DNA of 64,000 nucleotides. It comes from a virus. Shown here piece after piece: positions 16,686 to 26,644 of the stretch. The position numbers and the translations under genes are program-made. The DNA lies in IMG/VR virus record IMGVR_UViG_3300032323_003202, positions 1 to 64,000 of that record. One strand, given 5' to 3'. Within the stretch, counting starts at the first letter, position 1. Each line of letters begins with the position of its first letter. Below the pieces are notes generated by a model. That model made no database searches. It saw only the letters and a program-made list of their open reading frames with translations, and had not been told where the DNA came from.

Positions 16686-17269
16686 TATAAAATCTTATTA
16701 AATTTTTCAATCGAGGATTCATCAAATATTGCCACATTTTTAGAACCTCTTTCTGCAACCATAAATCCATCATATCCTTTTGACTTTATTTGGTTGATAA
16801 TTGGGTCACATTCTATTATTTGCCAAGAACCATTCTTTATTAGCCAAAGATAGTTATAAACAGTTTGTGAAACATCTTCTAAATCAAATTCCTTTTCTGT
16901 ATCATAATCAAATCCTTTAAATCCTTTACCTCTATTTGCTATAAATTTTTTACCATTTGTAGGATCTTCATATTTATCATCTATCATTTTTTGTAATATT
17001 GATTTAAGTTCTAACTCTTTCATTGTCTTTACTTGCATCGGATCACATATTTTTAGATTTGACTTTATTTTTATTTCCCAAACGGCTCCTTCTGGAAACT
17101 GTTCTCTTTCATCAAATCCTGCAAAGTTTTTTGCAAAGTCTAAATTACTTGTTAAAAATATAGCACCTGCAAATCTTTTTCTCTTTGGTGGAAAATCTCC
17201 TTTTCTATTACCATGATATAGTTTTTCCTCTATAGATTCAAATATTTTATATTCTTTTAAGTATTTCAT
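16685..17269 (-). CDS. Tagged ADP-ribosyltransferase-like protein
   Basis: 194 residues. The tag MKYLKEYKIFESIEEK contains I-F-E/S. Residues 17-50 read LYHG...FAGAIFLTSNLDFAKNF and the C-terminus reads GYDGFMV...KNVAIFDESSIEKF. This beginning (LYHG), the 'FLT.....A..FA' strand-helix and the final GYDG-V-FD-I block are the layout of ART-type (ADP-ribosyltransferase) domains that occur in phage polyvalent proteins. A clear catalytic Glu is not pinned down. T4 injects the ART Alt from its head, which fits the tag. Preceded by another tagged gene (4-bp gap). Confidence 0.85.
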   Translation of the reverse strand: MKYLKEYKIFESIEEKLYHGNRKGDFPPKRKRFAGAIFLTSNLDFAKNFAGFDEREQFPEGAVWEIKIKSNLKICDPMQVKTMKELELKSILQKMIDDKYEDPTNGKKFIANRGKGFKGFDYDTEKEFDLEDVSQTVYNYLWLIKNGSWQIIECDPIINQIKSKGYDGFMVAERGSKNVAIFDESSIEKFNKIL

Positions 17270-17273
17270 ATTT

Positions 17274-18371
17274 TTATGTTATTTTTAATGCATCAAGCTT
17301 TGGTTTTACTATCATATAGATACCCACAGATATTACCAATGTGTCTAATACATTTAGTATTGAACCAACATATGGTATTTTCATGACTGCTGCTTTTATA
17401 CCTTTTGTAATATCTTCTCCATTAAATCCTACCATTTTCCAAACCTCATCCATCGATTTATCTTGTATTGAGTTAGTTAGTTCATCAAAACCACTTGCCT
17501 TTGAGACAAAATCTTTAAATTTCTTTATACTGCCTAAAACTTTATAGAAAATGTATAACTCTAATATTTGAAATAAAAAAAAGAAGGATTTTCCAAATCT
17601 ACTCACAGATTCTGATTTACCTGTTGTCAACCAACCAAAAAATTTATCCATTAGTTGTGATAGCTTACTTATTCCTTGTTTCATTAAATCCTCAATTTTT
17701 GGAATCCAATTAAATGGTGGATAAGTCATTATTTTTTCACCTAGTCTTTGTAAAAATGATTTTTTCTCTTCCTCTCCATTATCCTCTAATAAAAAATTAT
17801 CATCTAAATAAATAAGTCCTTCATTAGCTCCTAAGTTTAATACACCTGAAAATGTTTCTGATAATCTAGTCACTAAATCTGTTATAATTTGACCTGATGC
17901 TATATATTTTAGTAACTCTGATATACTCGTTATATAAGATTTTAGTTTAATTAGTTTTTTATTTTCTATAAATTCGATTAGTGGTTCTATAAACCCGCTA
18001 TCTTTTAACGCATGTTCTTTTATTTTCTGTTCCATTGATAAAAATTGTGTCTTAACATAATTACCAATTTGTCCTGCTAGTGATTTTGCAAAATCTAATA
18101 CGTCTTTTGCTTTTTTTGCTAAATCAACTAATAGTTCACCTGCCTTAGATTTTACTGCTAAAACACCTCTCTTACCTTTATCTACTAAATCAGAAAACCA
18201 AGATTCATTTATCATACCATAGTTAGAATCTATTAGTATCTTCTCATTTATAGTTAAATGACTTTCATATAATGAATTGAATATCATAGAAAAGTTAGAT
18301 ATATCATTACTATCAATACCCTCTAATATATTTATTTCTGAAAAATTCTCGTATGTCTTTAAGTATCTCAT
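17274..18371 (-). CDS. Tagged helical protein with C-terminal hydrophobic helices
   Basis: 365 residues starting MRYLKTYENFSEINILEG. Possible prohead-protease sites are N-I-L-E/G at 17-18 and M-I-N-E/S at 56-57, so an N-terminal propeptide of up to 56 residues may be removed. Residues 58-120 form amphipathic helices; FFFLFQILELYIFYKVL and TLVISVGIYMIV near the end are likely membrane segments. The pattern suits an injected protein that inserts in the host membrane or lines a DNA channel, which is inference. No family recognised. Confidence 0.83.
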   Translation of the reverse strand: MRYLKTYENFSEINILEGIDSNDISNFSMIFNSLYESHLTINEKILIDSNYGMINESWFSDLVDKGKRGVLAVKSKAGELLVDLAKKAKDVLDFAKSLAGQIGNYVKTQFLSMEQKIKEHALKDSGFIEPLIEFIENKKLIKLKSYITSISELLKYIASGQIITDLVTRLSETFSGVLNLGANEGLIYLDDNFLLEDNGEEEKKSFLQRLGEKIMTYPPFNWIPKIEDLMKQGISKLSQLMDKFFGWLTTGKSESVSRFGKSFFFLFQILELYIFYKVLGSIKKFKDFVSKASGFDELTNSIQDKSMDEVWKMVGFNGEDITKGIKAAVMKIPYVGSILNVLDTLVISVGIYMIVKPKLDALKIT

Positions 18372-18412
18372 ATTCTATATATAAAAATATTCAGGATAAT
18401 TTTTATGACTTT

Positions 18413-19375
18413 TTACCAATAACCAGGATATGTCTTACCTCCAAATAGATGTCCAAATTTGTTAATTCTGCACGCCCAGTAGCCTGCTTTAGTTTTATCT
18501 TTCTTAGTATCACACTTATGTCTGGCTGCAAATGATTTTCTTGCTTTAGGGTCACTTACTTTAGCAGTCAAACCACCATGAACATCACCAAATGAAATCT
18601 TTTTAACATTACCAGTTTTAGGATTTTTAACATAAACATGATATTTTTTTGTACCACCACGTCTAGGTTTATTCAACTCTACTTCTTTACCTTTGTATTC
18701 TGCTTCATTTACTTCTTCAATAGTTTCCATTGGTAAATCTAATGGAACTATTACTCCTTCATATTCTGCAAATCGACCTATATCAGTTGATTCAAATAAT
18801 TCAGTATCTAATTCAGATAATTCAATTTGATTTGCATCAAATAATTGTCTTGCTTCTTTAATTAGGTTAAAGTATTGATTAGATCCAGGTCTAAATACAT
18901 TTTCTACAATAGGTTTATTATTATCAATATGATATTGTAGATTTTCTGATATTCTACCAGAAAATGATTCAAATAGTTTTAAGTATTTCATAGTTTTTCT
19001 TTCTTGTATTTTTTTGTCTGCTTCTCTAATTGTAAACCAAGTTGGTACTTTATCCAAAATTTCTGATTTATCATAACCATACTTTTTATAATCTTCTGGA
19101 CTTGTAATCTTATAATCATCATTAGGATTTTTAGTAAATTGTTTGATTGTAAAATCAATAATCTTACCATTGATAATAGGTGCTGTATGTGATTCTTCAT
19201 CAGAATCAAAATATACTACCTTAACAGGTAATTTATTTTCTTTAGCCCAGTCACAAAAAACATTTGTAAACCAAGAACAATTGGCTTTTTCTTTATTAAA
19301 TGGTTTACCTAATCTTAAATCATACTTTTTAGAATAATCACTAATAAAATCATCTACATGTTTTTTAATGTTCAT
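18413..19375 (-). CDS. Fusion: cysteine-protease-like domain, internal tag, basic phage C-terminal domain
   Basis: 320 residues in three parts. Residues 1-128: ANCSWFTNVFCDW (Cys33), ESHTAPIINGKIIDF (His63, Asp74), the Cys-His-Asp order and spacing of papain/transglutaminase-like folds. Residue 129 onward: MKYLKLFESFSGRISEN, a perfect shared tag inside the frame, followed by about 100 polar residues. Residues 235-320: a very basic domain (KKYHVYVKNPKTG..KKISFGD, ARKSFAARHKCD, YWACRI) that recurs in T4-like phages (DUF5872-like). An internal ATG at 18991 could give a separate 192-residue tagged protein. Either a true fusion or two overlapping products. Confidence 0.85.
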   Translation of the reverse strand: MNIKKHVDDFISDYSKKYDLRLGKPFNKEKANCSWFTNVFCDWAKENKLPVKVVYFDSDEESHTAPIINGKIIDFTIKQFTKNPNDDYKITSPEDYKKYGYDKSEILDKVPTWFTIREADKKIQERKTMKYLKLFESFSGRISENLQYHIDNNKPIVENVFRPGSNQYFNLIKEARQLFDANQIELSELDTELFESTDIGRFAEYEGVIVPLDLPMETIEEVNEAEYKGKEVELNKPRRGGTKKYHVYVKNPKTGNVKKISFGDVHGGLTAKVSDPKARKSFAARHKCDTKKDKTKAGYWACRINKFGHLFGGKTYPGYW

Positions 19376-19432
19376 ATTATTATAAATGTTTCAATTAATT
19401 TTAATTATATATTAATTATCAAGAACCTAAAA

Positions 19433-19443
19433 ATTAATATATA
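19433..19443 (+). promoter_or_regulatory. TATA-box promoter, long-leader type
   Basis: ATTAATATATA then CTGAAAACATAATTAAACTTA before the ATG at 19465. A mirror-image box (ATTATATATTAATT, about 19404-19417) can serve the divergent gene at 19375. Confidence 0.5.
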
Positions 19444-19464
19444 CTGAAAACATAATTAAACTTA

Positions 19465-22400
19465 ATGTCAAGTCATAAAAATCTACATTTCTTCAACAAG
19501 TCTGGTGATAGTCTAAACTTAAACTATAATGAAAATACACAATTATTTGAAGGTTCTCTTTTATTTGATGAGAACTCAACAGATACATTCAAAACATATG
19601 CTCTTTATACTTTAGAGAAAGTACCAACATTTGAATTTGAATCTATAGGTGATATGGGTACAAATAAGTTCCAATTATTCAATGAATTTGGAATTCATTT
19701 CTATGGGTCAAAGACAAATGTTCCTGAACAAATAACTAATATAGAACCAGTTAACAATGATCCTACATTCTATTCTAAATGGATATATGGTGAAAATTTT
19801 GAAATTAAGTTTCCTGTAGGTACATTAGTTGTATTCAATAATACATTCTTAGAATTTAGTAATCCTGACAAATCATTTGTTGTTGTAGGTTCTAAAAAAA
19901 ATGCTATTATGATTATATCAACTGTTGATAATTCAACTTTTGAAACCACATATTATAATCAATATTCAACCCCATCAAATTATACTGGTAAATTTATATC
20001 AAGTGTTGATGCAATAGGTGTTTATAATTATATTGATACTGAATATGTTAATAATATATCTGATTGGTCTGAGCCAAATTTCTATGATAAACTATATGTG
20101 GGTAAAAAACTTAATGTTGTAAATACTAACTTAAATGATGGTGCATATACTATTGAGAATCCAGAGATAACTGATATAATTAGTTTTGAGTATTCTGTTA
20201 ACAGATTTAGCTTACCTTCAAATACTGATTTAATAATTGAAGTTAAATTAGGAACAGATTTACCAAAATTATATGATGGTGGTTTGACAATAACATCAGA
20301 TAGTAAAATACTTATAAATGACTATTTTAATTTTCCAAGATTATTAAAATCTGGACAAGTATTTAAGATTGTAGGATCAGCTGAAAATCAGAATTTTTTA
20401 ACTATTAAGGATAGAATAGATTTTGAAACAAATAACAATATTACATATTATAACTTATTAGATCAAGTAACTTATAAAGGTCAATTATATGAGTGTATAT
20501 TGGCTTATACACATAGTCATGCATCACAAGATACATCATATTTGAATCCTGCTACTGATATAATTCACTGGTCAAACCCAACACATCTTAAAGTAAATGA
20601 ACCTACAACAGATGAATCTTTACTTTATGCACAACTATACTTAACTACAGATAGATATTATTACACTCAAGTAGGTACATCATCTTCTGCAATTACTATG
20701 GCTTCTATTGCAGAGAAATATAAGACAGATTTTAAATTATTTAATATAGATTTATACTATGAGAATAGTTATCTTAAAGCTGATTTAATTTATCCAAGTA
20801 GATATGCAAGTGTTAACTTTTATCACACACAAATAGGTGAGACATACTCTATAGGAAGTGAATTAAAGACATTTGAGAGAATTATAGGAACAAAAGAAGT
20901 ATTACAACAAGAATTAAATTATGACTTCTCTGAGAGATATAAATACAACATTGTATTTACTGATTTAGATGAATATGGATTAAAGTTAGTAATAAATAAA
21001 CAAGTTTATGAAGAAGAAATAGCTTTTATTTATAGTGGTTCAACTATAGATATGTCAAGAACTATTGATAGAACACTAAGAAACTGGTTATCAAGAAATT
21101 ATTTAGAATTATATAAATTGGGTATTAATGTAGAATTACAATATACACAAACACCTAATAATAATAATATAATGTTTTTCAATTCAATATTGATTATTAC
21201 AGAATATCCAAATGTTCCAATTACAATAAATGAAATTAAAGTTGGTACTACTGCAAATTGTTATATAGAGGATTCAAGAGTTTTATTCAATGATTTAGGT
21301 CCATCATTAAATGTAAATATTAATAATAGAGATTATATTGTTCAAACATCAAACTTATATCTATTGGATATAAATGCTAATTTATTACCACTTAATAGTG
21401 AAATTATTGGTGCAACTTCTGGTATATTTGGTGTTACTTTTGATACAGGTGATACTGCAAATATATCTGTTGGTGTTGATGGAAAGGTATCATCAATTGT
21501 ACTTTCATCAGTTGGTAATGTTGGTTATTCAATAGGTGCAACATTTAGTTTAGAATTTGGTGATATAAATGGTACATCATCTATTGTATTTGAAGTTGAT
21601 GTTAATGATTTAAAAAGAAAGGCTGATATTACAACAACTTTAAAAAACTGGAATGATTTATATTCTACTAATTTGTTAGAGTATGGTATTGTTACAGAAG
21701 TTAAGAATAATTTACTATTGTTTAATGTTAAACAAACTGAGAATAGATTAGATTATACTGTATCAACTGGTAAGATTAATTTACCTGGTATAGATGATTA
21801 TAAAATCACTAAGAAGATGAAAGGAAATGATGGTGTTTTAATAGCTTCTAATGAGGTCATCTTAACTGCCACTTCATCTGCTTCATTTGAACAAGCTGGA
21901 TTTGCAACTGGTATGGTATTTTCAATTAATAATACTTATTATCCTTATGTTAATCAAGAGTATAGTGTTGATTTTTTGGATCCTAAAGTATTAAATTTAA
22001 GTTATCAAGGTCCTTTCTGGGATGTTAATAATTTTATATGTAATAAGTCACCATTTGTAACTATTGCATTTAGTTTAGGATTTGGACAAACTGGTTGTGG
22101 ATTTGATACATTAAATGGTACATCTGGTGAATTTGATATACAATCATTTAGTGCATCAGAATTTAATATAAATTTTGCACCTAATACTTATAGTTCATTC
22201 TCATATACAGGAGTTTCTGGAATGGTTGATATTAAATATATTGAATTATCAAATTGTATCTATGTATATGGTGATAGTAGTGTTGGTGTTATTGATTCAT
22301 ATTATGGGCTACCAATAACAACAATAGAATTGAGTGGTAATACACAAAGTATTAAGATGGAATATAATATAGTAAATAATTATGTTTATTGTTTATCTAA

Positions 22401-25400
22401 AAACCTACTTAGTATATTTGATCCAGTTACAAATTTTGTAATATCAAGTATTACTTTAGCTAATGATGCATTTGATTTAGTTATCAATAATAGTAATGGT
22501 GATGTCTATATTAGTTATAATAATTCATCTAGTATTCATATATTTAGTTATGATAATTTAACATCATTAATAACAGATTCAGTGAATATATCATCACCAA
22601 GTGGTAAAATGGTTTTTCATCAATATGAAGAAGATATTTATATAACATCAACAACTAATATAGTTCATAGAGTCAATGGTGATACAAGAGATATAATAGG
22701 AACTTTTACAATACCTGGTTTATTGCCTAATATATTTTATGAACCAGTAAATAAGAGTATTTATGTATATGGTAGTGATGTTTATATTATTGATAATGGT
22801 TCATTGAGTATAAGTGAATTACCATCATCTTCAAATCCTGATTTGATATTTAATAATTTAACAGGTGAATTAAACATTTCAGATTCAAGTAATAATTTTA
22901 CAAGAATAAGTGTTACTGGTAGTATGATTGATTATACTGATGTTACACATTATGGTTATATTGGATTAAATCCTTATGATGGTTCAATTTATTTATCTGC
23001 AACAGACAATAATATAGTTATTATTGATCCACTTACAAATTCATATGTTTTTAATGTACAAACTGCAATAACAACAAAACTTACTTATAATCCAGATAGA
23101 AAGTCAATGTGGTTTATACAACCATCTACAAATAAAGTAGTTGAAATTACAGTTCAATTAAATAATAATGCAGTAGTAACACAAGTTGAGTCAATATCAA
23201 TAGAAGAAAACACAATGTATGGTAGTTTACACCCTAATTATGTACCAAGACCTGATATTTGGTTAAAAACAAGAGATTATTTTAGAAGACCAAGAGAAAA
23301 CTTTAATACTGATAATCAAGTTAAATATTACTGGAAATGGTTAGCAGATAATGTACCTGAATTTTTCTTATATGATTATTCAGGAGAACAATTACAATTA
23401 ACTGAGAACATATATAAAGGTTCTCCATCATATTCATATACTGGTGTTACACCTTTATCTCCTGCAGTTTTGAATAGGAATCCTAATAATGATGTAACTA
23501 AAGTTTCATATCCTGAATATCAAAAAACAATATTTGATAAAATTGAATATACATTAAGTTATATTGATGATGAAAATGATATTTCTACTAATGTTGAACC
23601 TCTACAATTATTTGTAGGTTTTCAATCTCAAAGTGAAGGAGCATTACGTTCTATTTTACAACTCTATAAACATGAAGATATTTCATTTACTATACCTTCA
23701 AGTCAGTCACAATATATTTCAATGGAAACATTGGATATAAATGGACCTGATAAAAGAGGACAGATAAAATTGAATGTTAATTCTGATGAAATATTTACTG
23801 GAAGAGGTTTAAAACCAGGACAACATATTGTTATTTATGTTAAAGATTCAAGTAATAAAAAAGACCAATATATTTCTCATAATAATGCATCAATGTTTAT
23901 AATAAGAGAAGTTTATACAAGAACAATAATAGTTGATTTCTTTAATGTTACAAATGATATAATAGAAACAGAAAGTACTATTATAAATAATCATCCAAAG
24001 TCAGGTAATATAACATATCTTAACTTTGGTATAAAGGTAAAAGACAAAGAAATAGGTAGATTCTACACTTATGGTCAAACAGAAGAAGAAGATATTAGAT
24101 TTAAGATAGAATTAGGTAATGTTGGTAAATTGATTGATACTAATGATGTATTTATATTTAAACAATATGATATATTAGAAGGTGGAATTGACTGGACATT
24201 CCTAAATAAGAAGAGAAAAGAGATGATGATGATGAAACATCTTATTTATCCATATATTGGTTCTTATAAGTCAATTATAAATGCAATTAACTTCTTTGGT
24301 TATAATGATCTACAATTAAATGAGTATTATAAGAATGTTGATACTACATCTCCAGAGTTCACCAAATTATTTAAGGTTGAAATTCCAGATATTTTTGACA
24401 ATAGTGTTGAGGGTTGGACAGAAAATGACTTTATTAAACATACAATGCCAAATGATAAGTTTGAAGGAACTAATTTATTTAATTTAACATATTTTATTAC
24501 TGATAAAGATGGTACAAATGTATTGACATATTCATTAGATGAGGTTATTATAAAATTACAAGGATTGAAATATTGGTTAAAGAAAAATATTATACCTTTA
24601 ACACATAAGATACTTGATATTACTGGTAGAGTTTATTTAAACTCAGGTAATCAAATACAACATAAAGTAAATGATGTTAGAATAATTACAATTAATGAAA
24701 ATATGACTCCTATTTCATTTAAAATGAATGAAGTATATCTTATGCCTGTTAATAGTGGATCAACTGTCTATAATTGTGTATTAGACTTCTATTCTATTAT
24801 TCCGGGTGTTGGTGCTGATAAAGATCCTTTAGGATTAGTTACACCACCATTACCATATAATGGAGTTAGTATAGTTCCGCCTGATTACTTTAGTATTAGA
24901 ATAAGAACTTATAAGACATATAAAGAGTGGGCACCATTTAAGAATTATATGATTGGAGATAGAATTATATATTTTGGTATTTTATATGAATCTGTAATAG
25001 ATAATAACAAAGTAAATAGTCCAAGAAAATATGAATTAGTTGAACCTTGGAAATCTGGTGATATTTATGAATTAACAAGTCTTGTTGAATATAATAGTGA
25101 TATTTATGTTTATGGTGCTACTGGTTCAACACAATCTACAATAAATCCTTATTTAGATTCAAATTGGAGAAATATAACAGAATGGAAACCTATAAGTTGG
25201 GATCCAGTTCAAACAATTTCTGAGTATAGAAATGGAGATAATTTACTACCTTTTAATTTCACAGTAGATTCTAATTTGGATCCATTTTTGGTTATTGAAG
25301 TAACATCTGATAATGGTTATGGTTCTGTTTATAGAGATAAGAAAAACTATGAAGTTAGAGGATTAAAAGATTTAATTTCAGTACAACAACAAGAATCAAT

Positions 25401-25431
25401 TGGTCCATTTGTTCCAATAGTATTAAGATAA
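19465..25431 (+). CDS. Giant tail or baseplate structural protein (1988 residues)
   Basis: The largest gene in the window. The N-terminal ~600 residues are beta-rich. A repeated 'Y...D.V.YKG.LYE' type module (LLDQVTYKGQLYECI; YMIGDRIIYFGILYESV; TSLVEYNSDIYVYG) with downstream Trp resembles small carbohydrate-binding modules. Residues ~920-1250 contain YVTN/NHL-like propeller strands (IYVYGDSSVGVID, VYCLSKNLLSIFDP, VYISYNNSSSIHIF). A helical segment near residues 1590-1640 (IYPYIGSYKSIINAINFFGY) recalls baseplate wedge/tail protein I regions. A gp7-like wedge or a receptor-binding structural role is likely; which one cannot be decided here. Confidence 0.85.
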   Translation: MSSHKNLHFFNKSGDSLNLNYNENTQLFEGSLLFDENSTDTFKTYALYTLEKVPTFEFESIGDMGTNKFQLFNEFGIHFYGSKTNVPEQITNIEPVNNDPTFYSKWIYGENFEIKFPVGTLVVFNNTFLEFSNPDKSFVVVGSKKNAIMIISTVDNSTFETTYYNQYSTPSNYTGKFISSVDAIGVYNYIDTEYVNNISDWSEPNFYDKLYVGKKLNVVNTNLNDGAYTIENPEITDIISFEYSVNRFSLPSNTDLIIEVKLGTDLPKLYDGGLTITSDSKILINDYFNFPRLLKSGQVFKIVGSAENQNFLTIKDRIDFETNNNITYYNLLDQVTYKGQLYECILAYTHSHASQDTSYLNPATDIIHWSNPTHLKVNEPTTDESLLYAQLYLTTDRYYYTQVGTSSSAITMASIAEKYKTDFKLFNIDLYYENSYLKADLIYPSRYASVNFYHTQIGETYSIGSELKTFERIIGTKEVLQQELNYDFSERYKYNIVFTDLDEYGLKLVINKQVYEEEIAFIYSGSTIDMSRTIDRTLRNWLSRNYLELYKLGINVELQYTQTPNNNNIMFFNSILIITEYPNVPITINEIKVGTTANCYIEDSRVLFNDLGPSLNVNINNRDYIVQTSNLYLLDINANLLPLNSEIIGATSGIFGVTFDTGDTANISVGVDGKVSSIVLSSVGNVGYSIGATFSLEFGDINGTSSIVFEVDVNDLKRKADITTTLKNWNDLYSTNLLEYGIVTEVKNNLLLFNVKQTENRLDYTVSTGKINLPGIDDYKITKKMKGNDGVLIASNEVILTATSSASFEQAGFATGMVFSINNTYYPYVNQEYSVDFLDPKVLNLSYQGPFWDVNNFICNKSPFVTIAFSLGFGQTGCGFDTLNGTSGEFDIQSFSASEFNINFAPNTYSSFSYTGVSGMVDIKYIELSNCIYVYGDSSVGVIDSYYGLPITTIELSGNTQSIKMEYNIVNNYVYCLSKNLLSIFDPVTNFVISSITLANDAFDLVINNSNGDVYISYNNSSSIHIFSYDNLTSLITDSVNISSPSGKMVFHQYEEDIYITSTTNIVHRVNGDTRDIIGTFTIPGLLPNIFYEPVNKSIYVYGSDVYIIDNGSLSISELPSSSNPDLIFNNLTGELNISDSSNNFTRISVTGSMIDYTDVTHYGYIGLNPYDGSIYLSATDNNIVIIDPLTNSYVFNVQTAITTKLTYNPDRKSMWFIQPSTNKVVEITVQLNNNAVVTQVESISIEENTMYGSLHPNYVPRPDIWLKTRDYFRRPRENFNTDNQVKYYWKWLADNVPEFFLYDYSGEQLQLTENIYKGSPSYSYTGVTPLSPAVLNRNPNNDVTKVSYPEYQKTIFDKIEYTLSYIDDENDISTNVEPLQLFVGFQSQSEGALRSILQLYKHEDISFTIPSSQSQYISMETLDINGPDKRGQIKLNVNSDEIFTGRGLKPGQHIVIYVKDSSNKKDQYISHNNASMFIIREVYTRTIIVDFFNVTNDIIETESTIINNHPKSGNITYLNFGIKVKDKEIGRFYTYGQTEEEDIRFKIELGNVGKLIDTNDVFIFKQYDILEGGIDWTFLNKKRKEMMMMKHLIYPYIGSYKSIINAINFFGYNDLQLNEYYKNVDTTSPEFTKLFKVEIPDIFDNSVEGWTENDFIKHTMPNDKFEGTNLFNLTYFITDKDGTNVLTYSLDEVIIKLQGLKYWLKKNIIPLTHKILDITGRVYLNSGNQIQHKVNDVRIITINENMTPISFKMNEVYLMPVNSGSTVYNCVLDFYSIIPGVGADKDPLGLVTPPLPYNGVSIVPPDYFSIRIRTYKTYKEWAPFKNYMIGDRIIYFGILYESVIDNNKVNSPRKYELVEPWKSGDIYELTSLVEYNSDIYVYGATGSTQSTINPYLDSNWRNITEWKPISWDPVQTISEYRNGDNLLPFNFTVDSNLDPFLVIEVTSDNGYGSVYRDKKNYEVRGLKDLISVQQQESIGPFVPIVLR

Positions 25432-25432
25432 A

Positions 25433-25464
25433 AAAAATCCCTTAGATTTCTCTAAGGGATTTTT
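25433..25464. terminator. Bidirectional intrinsic terminator
   Basis: AAAAATCCCTTAGA, TTTC, TCTAAGGGATTTTT between convergent genes. On the minus strand the core equals that of the terminator at 12383. Confidence 0.9.
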
Positions 25465-25465
25465 G

Positions 25466-26131
25466 TTATTTTACTTCTTCTTCAAATTGAAGTTCAGTTT
25501 GTGCAGGGTTTTTAACTTCACGAGTTACACCTTCTTCAAAGGCTGCAACCCAGTCTTGAACATCACCTGAAAGGTTTTTACCAAGAGTTTCATAGTAATT
25601 AAATACTTTACTAATATCACCAATTTTTCTAAGAATTTGAGAGAATGTTTGTGCATCTTTTGTTAATCCTTTAATTTTATGAGTAGATATTAAGTGATAG
25701 ATATAAGTAACTTCTGTTGCATTAACTTCAAAAGTTTTTAACTCATAATCATTTGTAAATTTAGTGCCTTTCATACCTTCAAATAACTCTGTAAGTTCTA
25801 ATCCAAGGAATACAGTATTTACATCATATTCAACTTTAGTTAAAATTAAATCAGTTATAAATTTCCATTGAGATCTATTTAGATTAAAGTTATATTTTGT
25901 TTCTTGTAAAAGGTCTTTATATGAATTCCATATTTCTTGTGCTTGTACATAAAGTTTATCTTTTTCTTCATCTGATTTACCTTTACCATCATTGTTATTA
26001 ATGAAGTTAGTTATTTCTTGAGATTTAATATCTAATTCTTTTTCTGCTTCTTCTGTAATAAGAATATAATCTATTAGATTCTCAGTAAAGTTTATCTGAG
26101 GCTTAATTACATTAGTTTCTATTTTTGACAT
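25466..26131 (-). CDS. Conserved hypothetical protein of the tape-measure operon
   Basis: 221 residues, helical, acidic, no membrane segment. Recognisable only as the last gene of the leftward operon that starts with the tape measure protein; 18-bp gap to the upstream gene. Position suggests tail assembly, possibly a tape-measure chaperone or minor tail component. No motif supports an enzyme. Ends at a strong bidirectional terminator. Confidence 0.8.
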   Translation of the reverse strand: MSKIETNVIKPQINFTENLIDYILITEEAEKELDIKSQEITNFINNNDGKGKSDEEKDKLYVQAQEIWNSYKDLLQETKYNFNLNRSQWKFITDLILTKVEYDVNTVFLGLELTELFEGMKGTKFTNDYELKTFEVNATEVTYIYHLISTHKIKGLTKDAQTFSQILRKIGDISKVFNYYETLGKNLSGDVQDWVAAFEEGVTREVKNPAQTELQFEEEVK

Positions 26132-26149
26132 TTTGTTTTATTATTTTTT

Positions 26150-26599
26150 TTAGACAATGAAATCATCATCTTCTGAGTCTTCTTTTTGTTCAATGAACAA
26201 AGATTCAACTTGGTTTGCTCTACTTACTTTTTCAACACCATATTTGTTTACTAAAGAAGCAAATGTGTTTAAGTCAGTTTTTACTAATTTGATTTTTCCA
26301 CTTTCAACATTCATGTTGATTTTGTCAATTTCTTGTTCAATTAGAATAGTTCTTGATTCCTCATCAAAAGCATCCATTAAGTCTTCATTGATTGTTACTA
26401 ATAGTTCTCTTGGAGAACCTAATTCAATTGCCAATATTGCTGAATATTGGTCTGAAATTTTAGAAATTTTGATTAAACCTTTTTGTTTTCTATGTCCTAA
26501 GAATTGAAAGTCAATTTTAATAGGGAAAGATTTTTTGTCAAAAACTTCAAAAAAATCATTAATAGTATCTTCTGATACCTCGTAAAAATTATCGTTCAT
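26150..26599 (-). CDS. Hypothetical, possibly degenerate metallopeptidase-like protein
   Basis: 149 residues. The middle reads ELLVTINEDLMDAFDEESRTILIEQEIDKINMNVESGKIKL, with the architecture of the small phage metallopeptidase-type domain (N.D.FD.L.ee.r..lv.H.L....D.e..kik), but the His residues of the expected HExxH-like helix are replaced by Glu and Asp, so it should not bind zinc. The remainder (DLNTFASLVNKYG) fits the same conserved family of T4-like phages. Catalytically inactive in appearance; role unknown. Acidic C-terminal tail. Confidence 0.8.
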   Translation of the reverse strand: MNDNFYEVSEDTINDFFEVFDKKSFPIKIDFQFLGHRKQKGLIKISKISDQYSAILAIELGSPRELLVTINEDLMDAFDEESRTILIEQEIDKINMNVESGKIKLVKTDLNTFASLVNKYGVEKVSRANQVESLFIEQKEDSEDDDFIV

Positions 26600-26644
26600 A
26601 TTTTGTATTTGTTTTAGTGTTATAAAATAAATACACCAAAAAGT

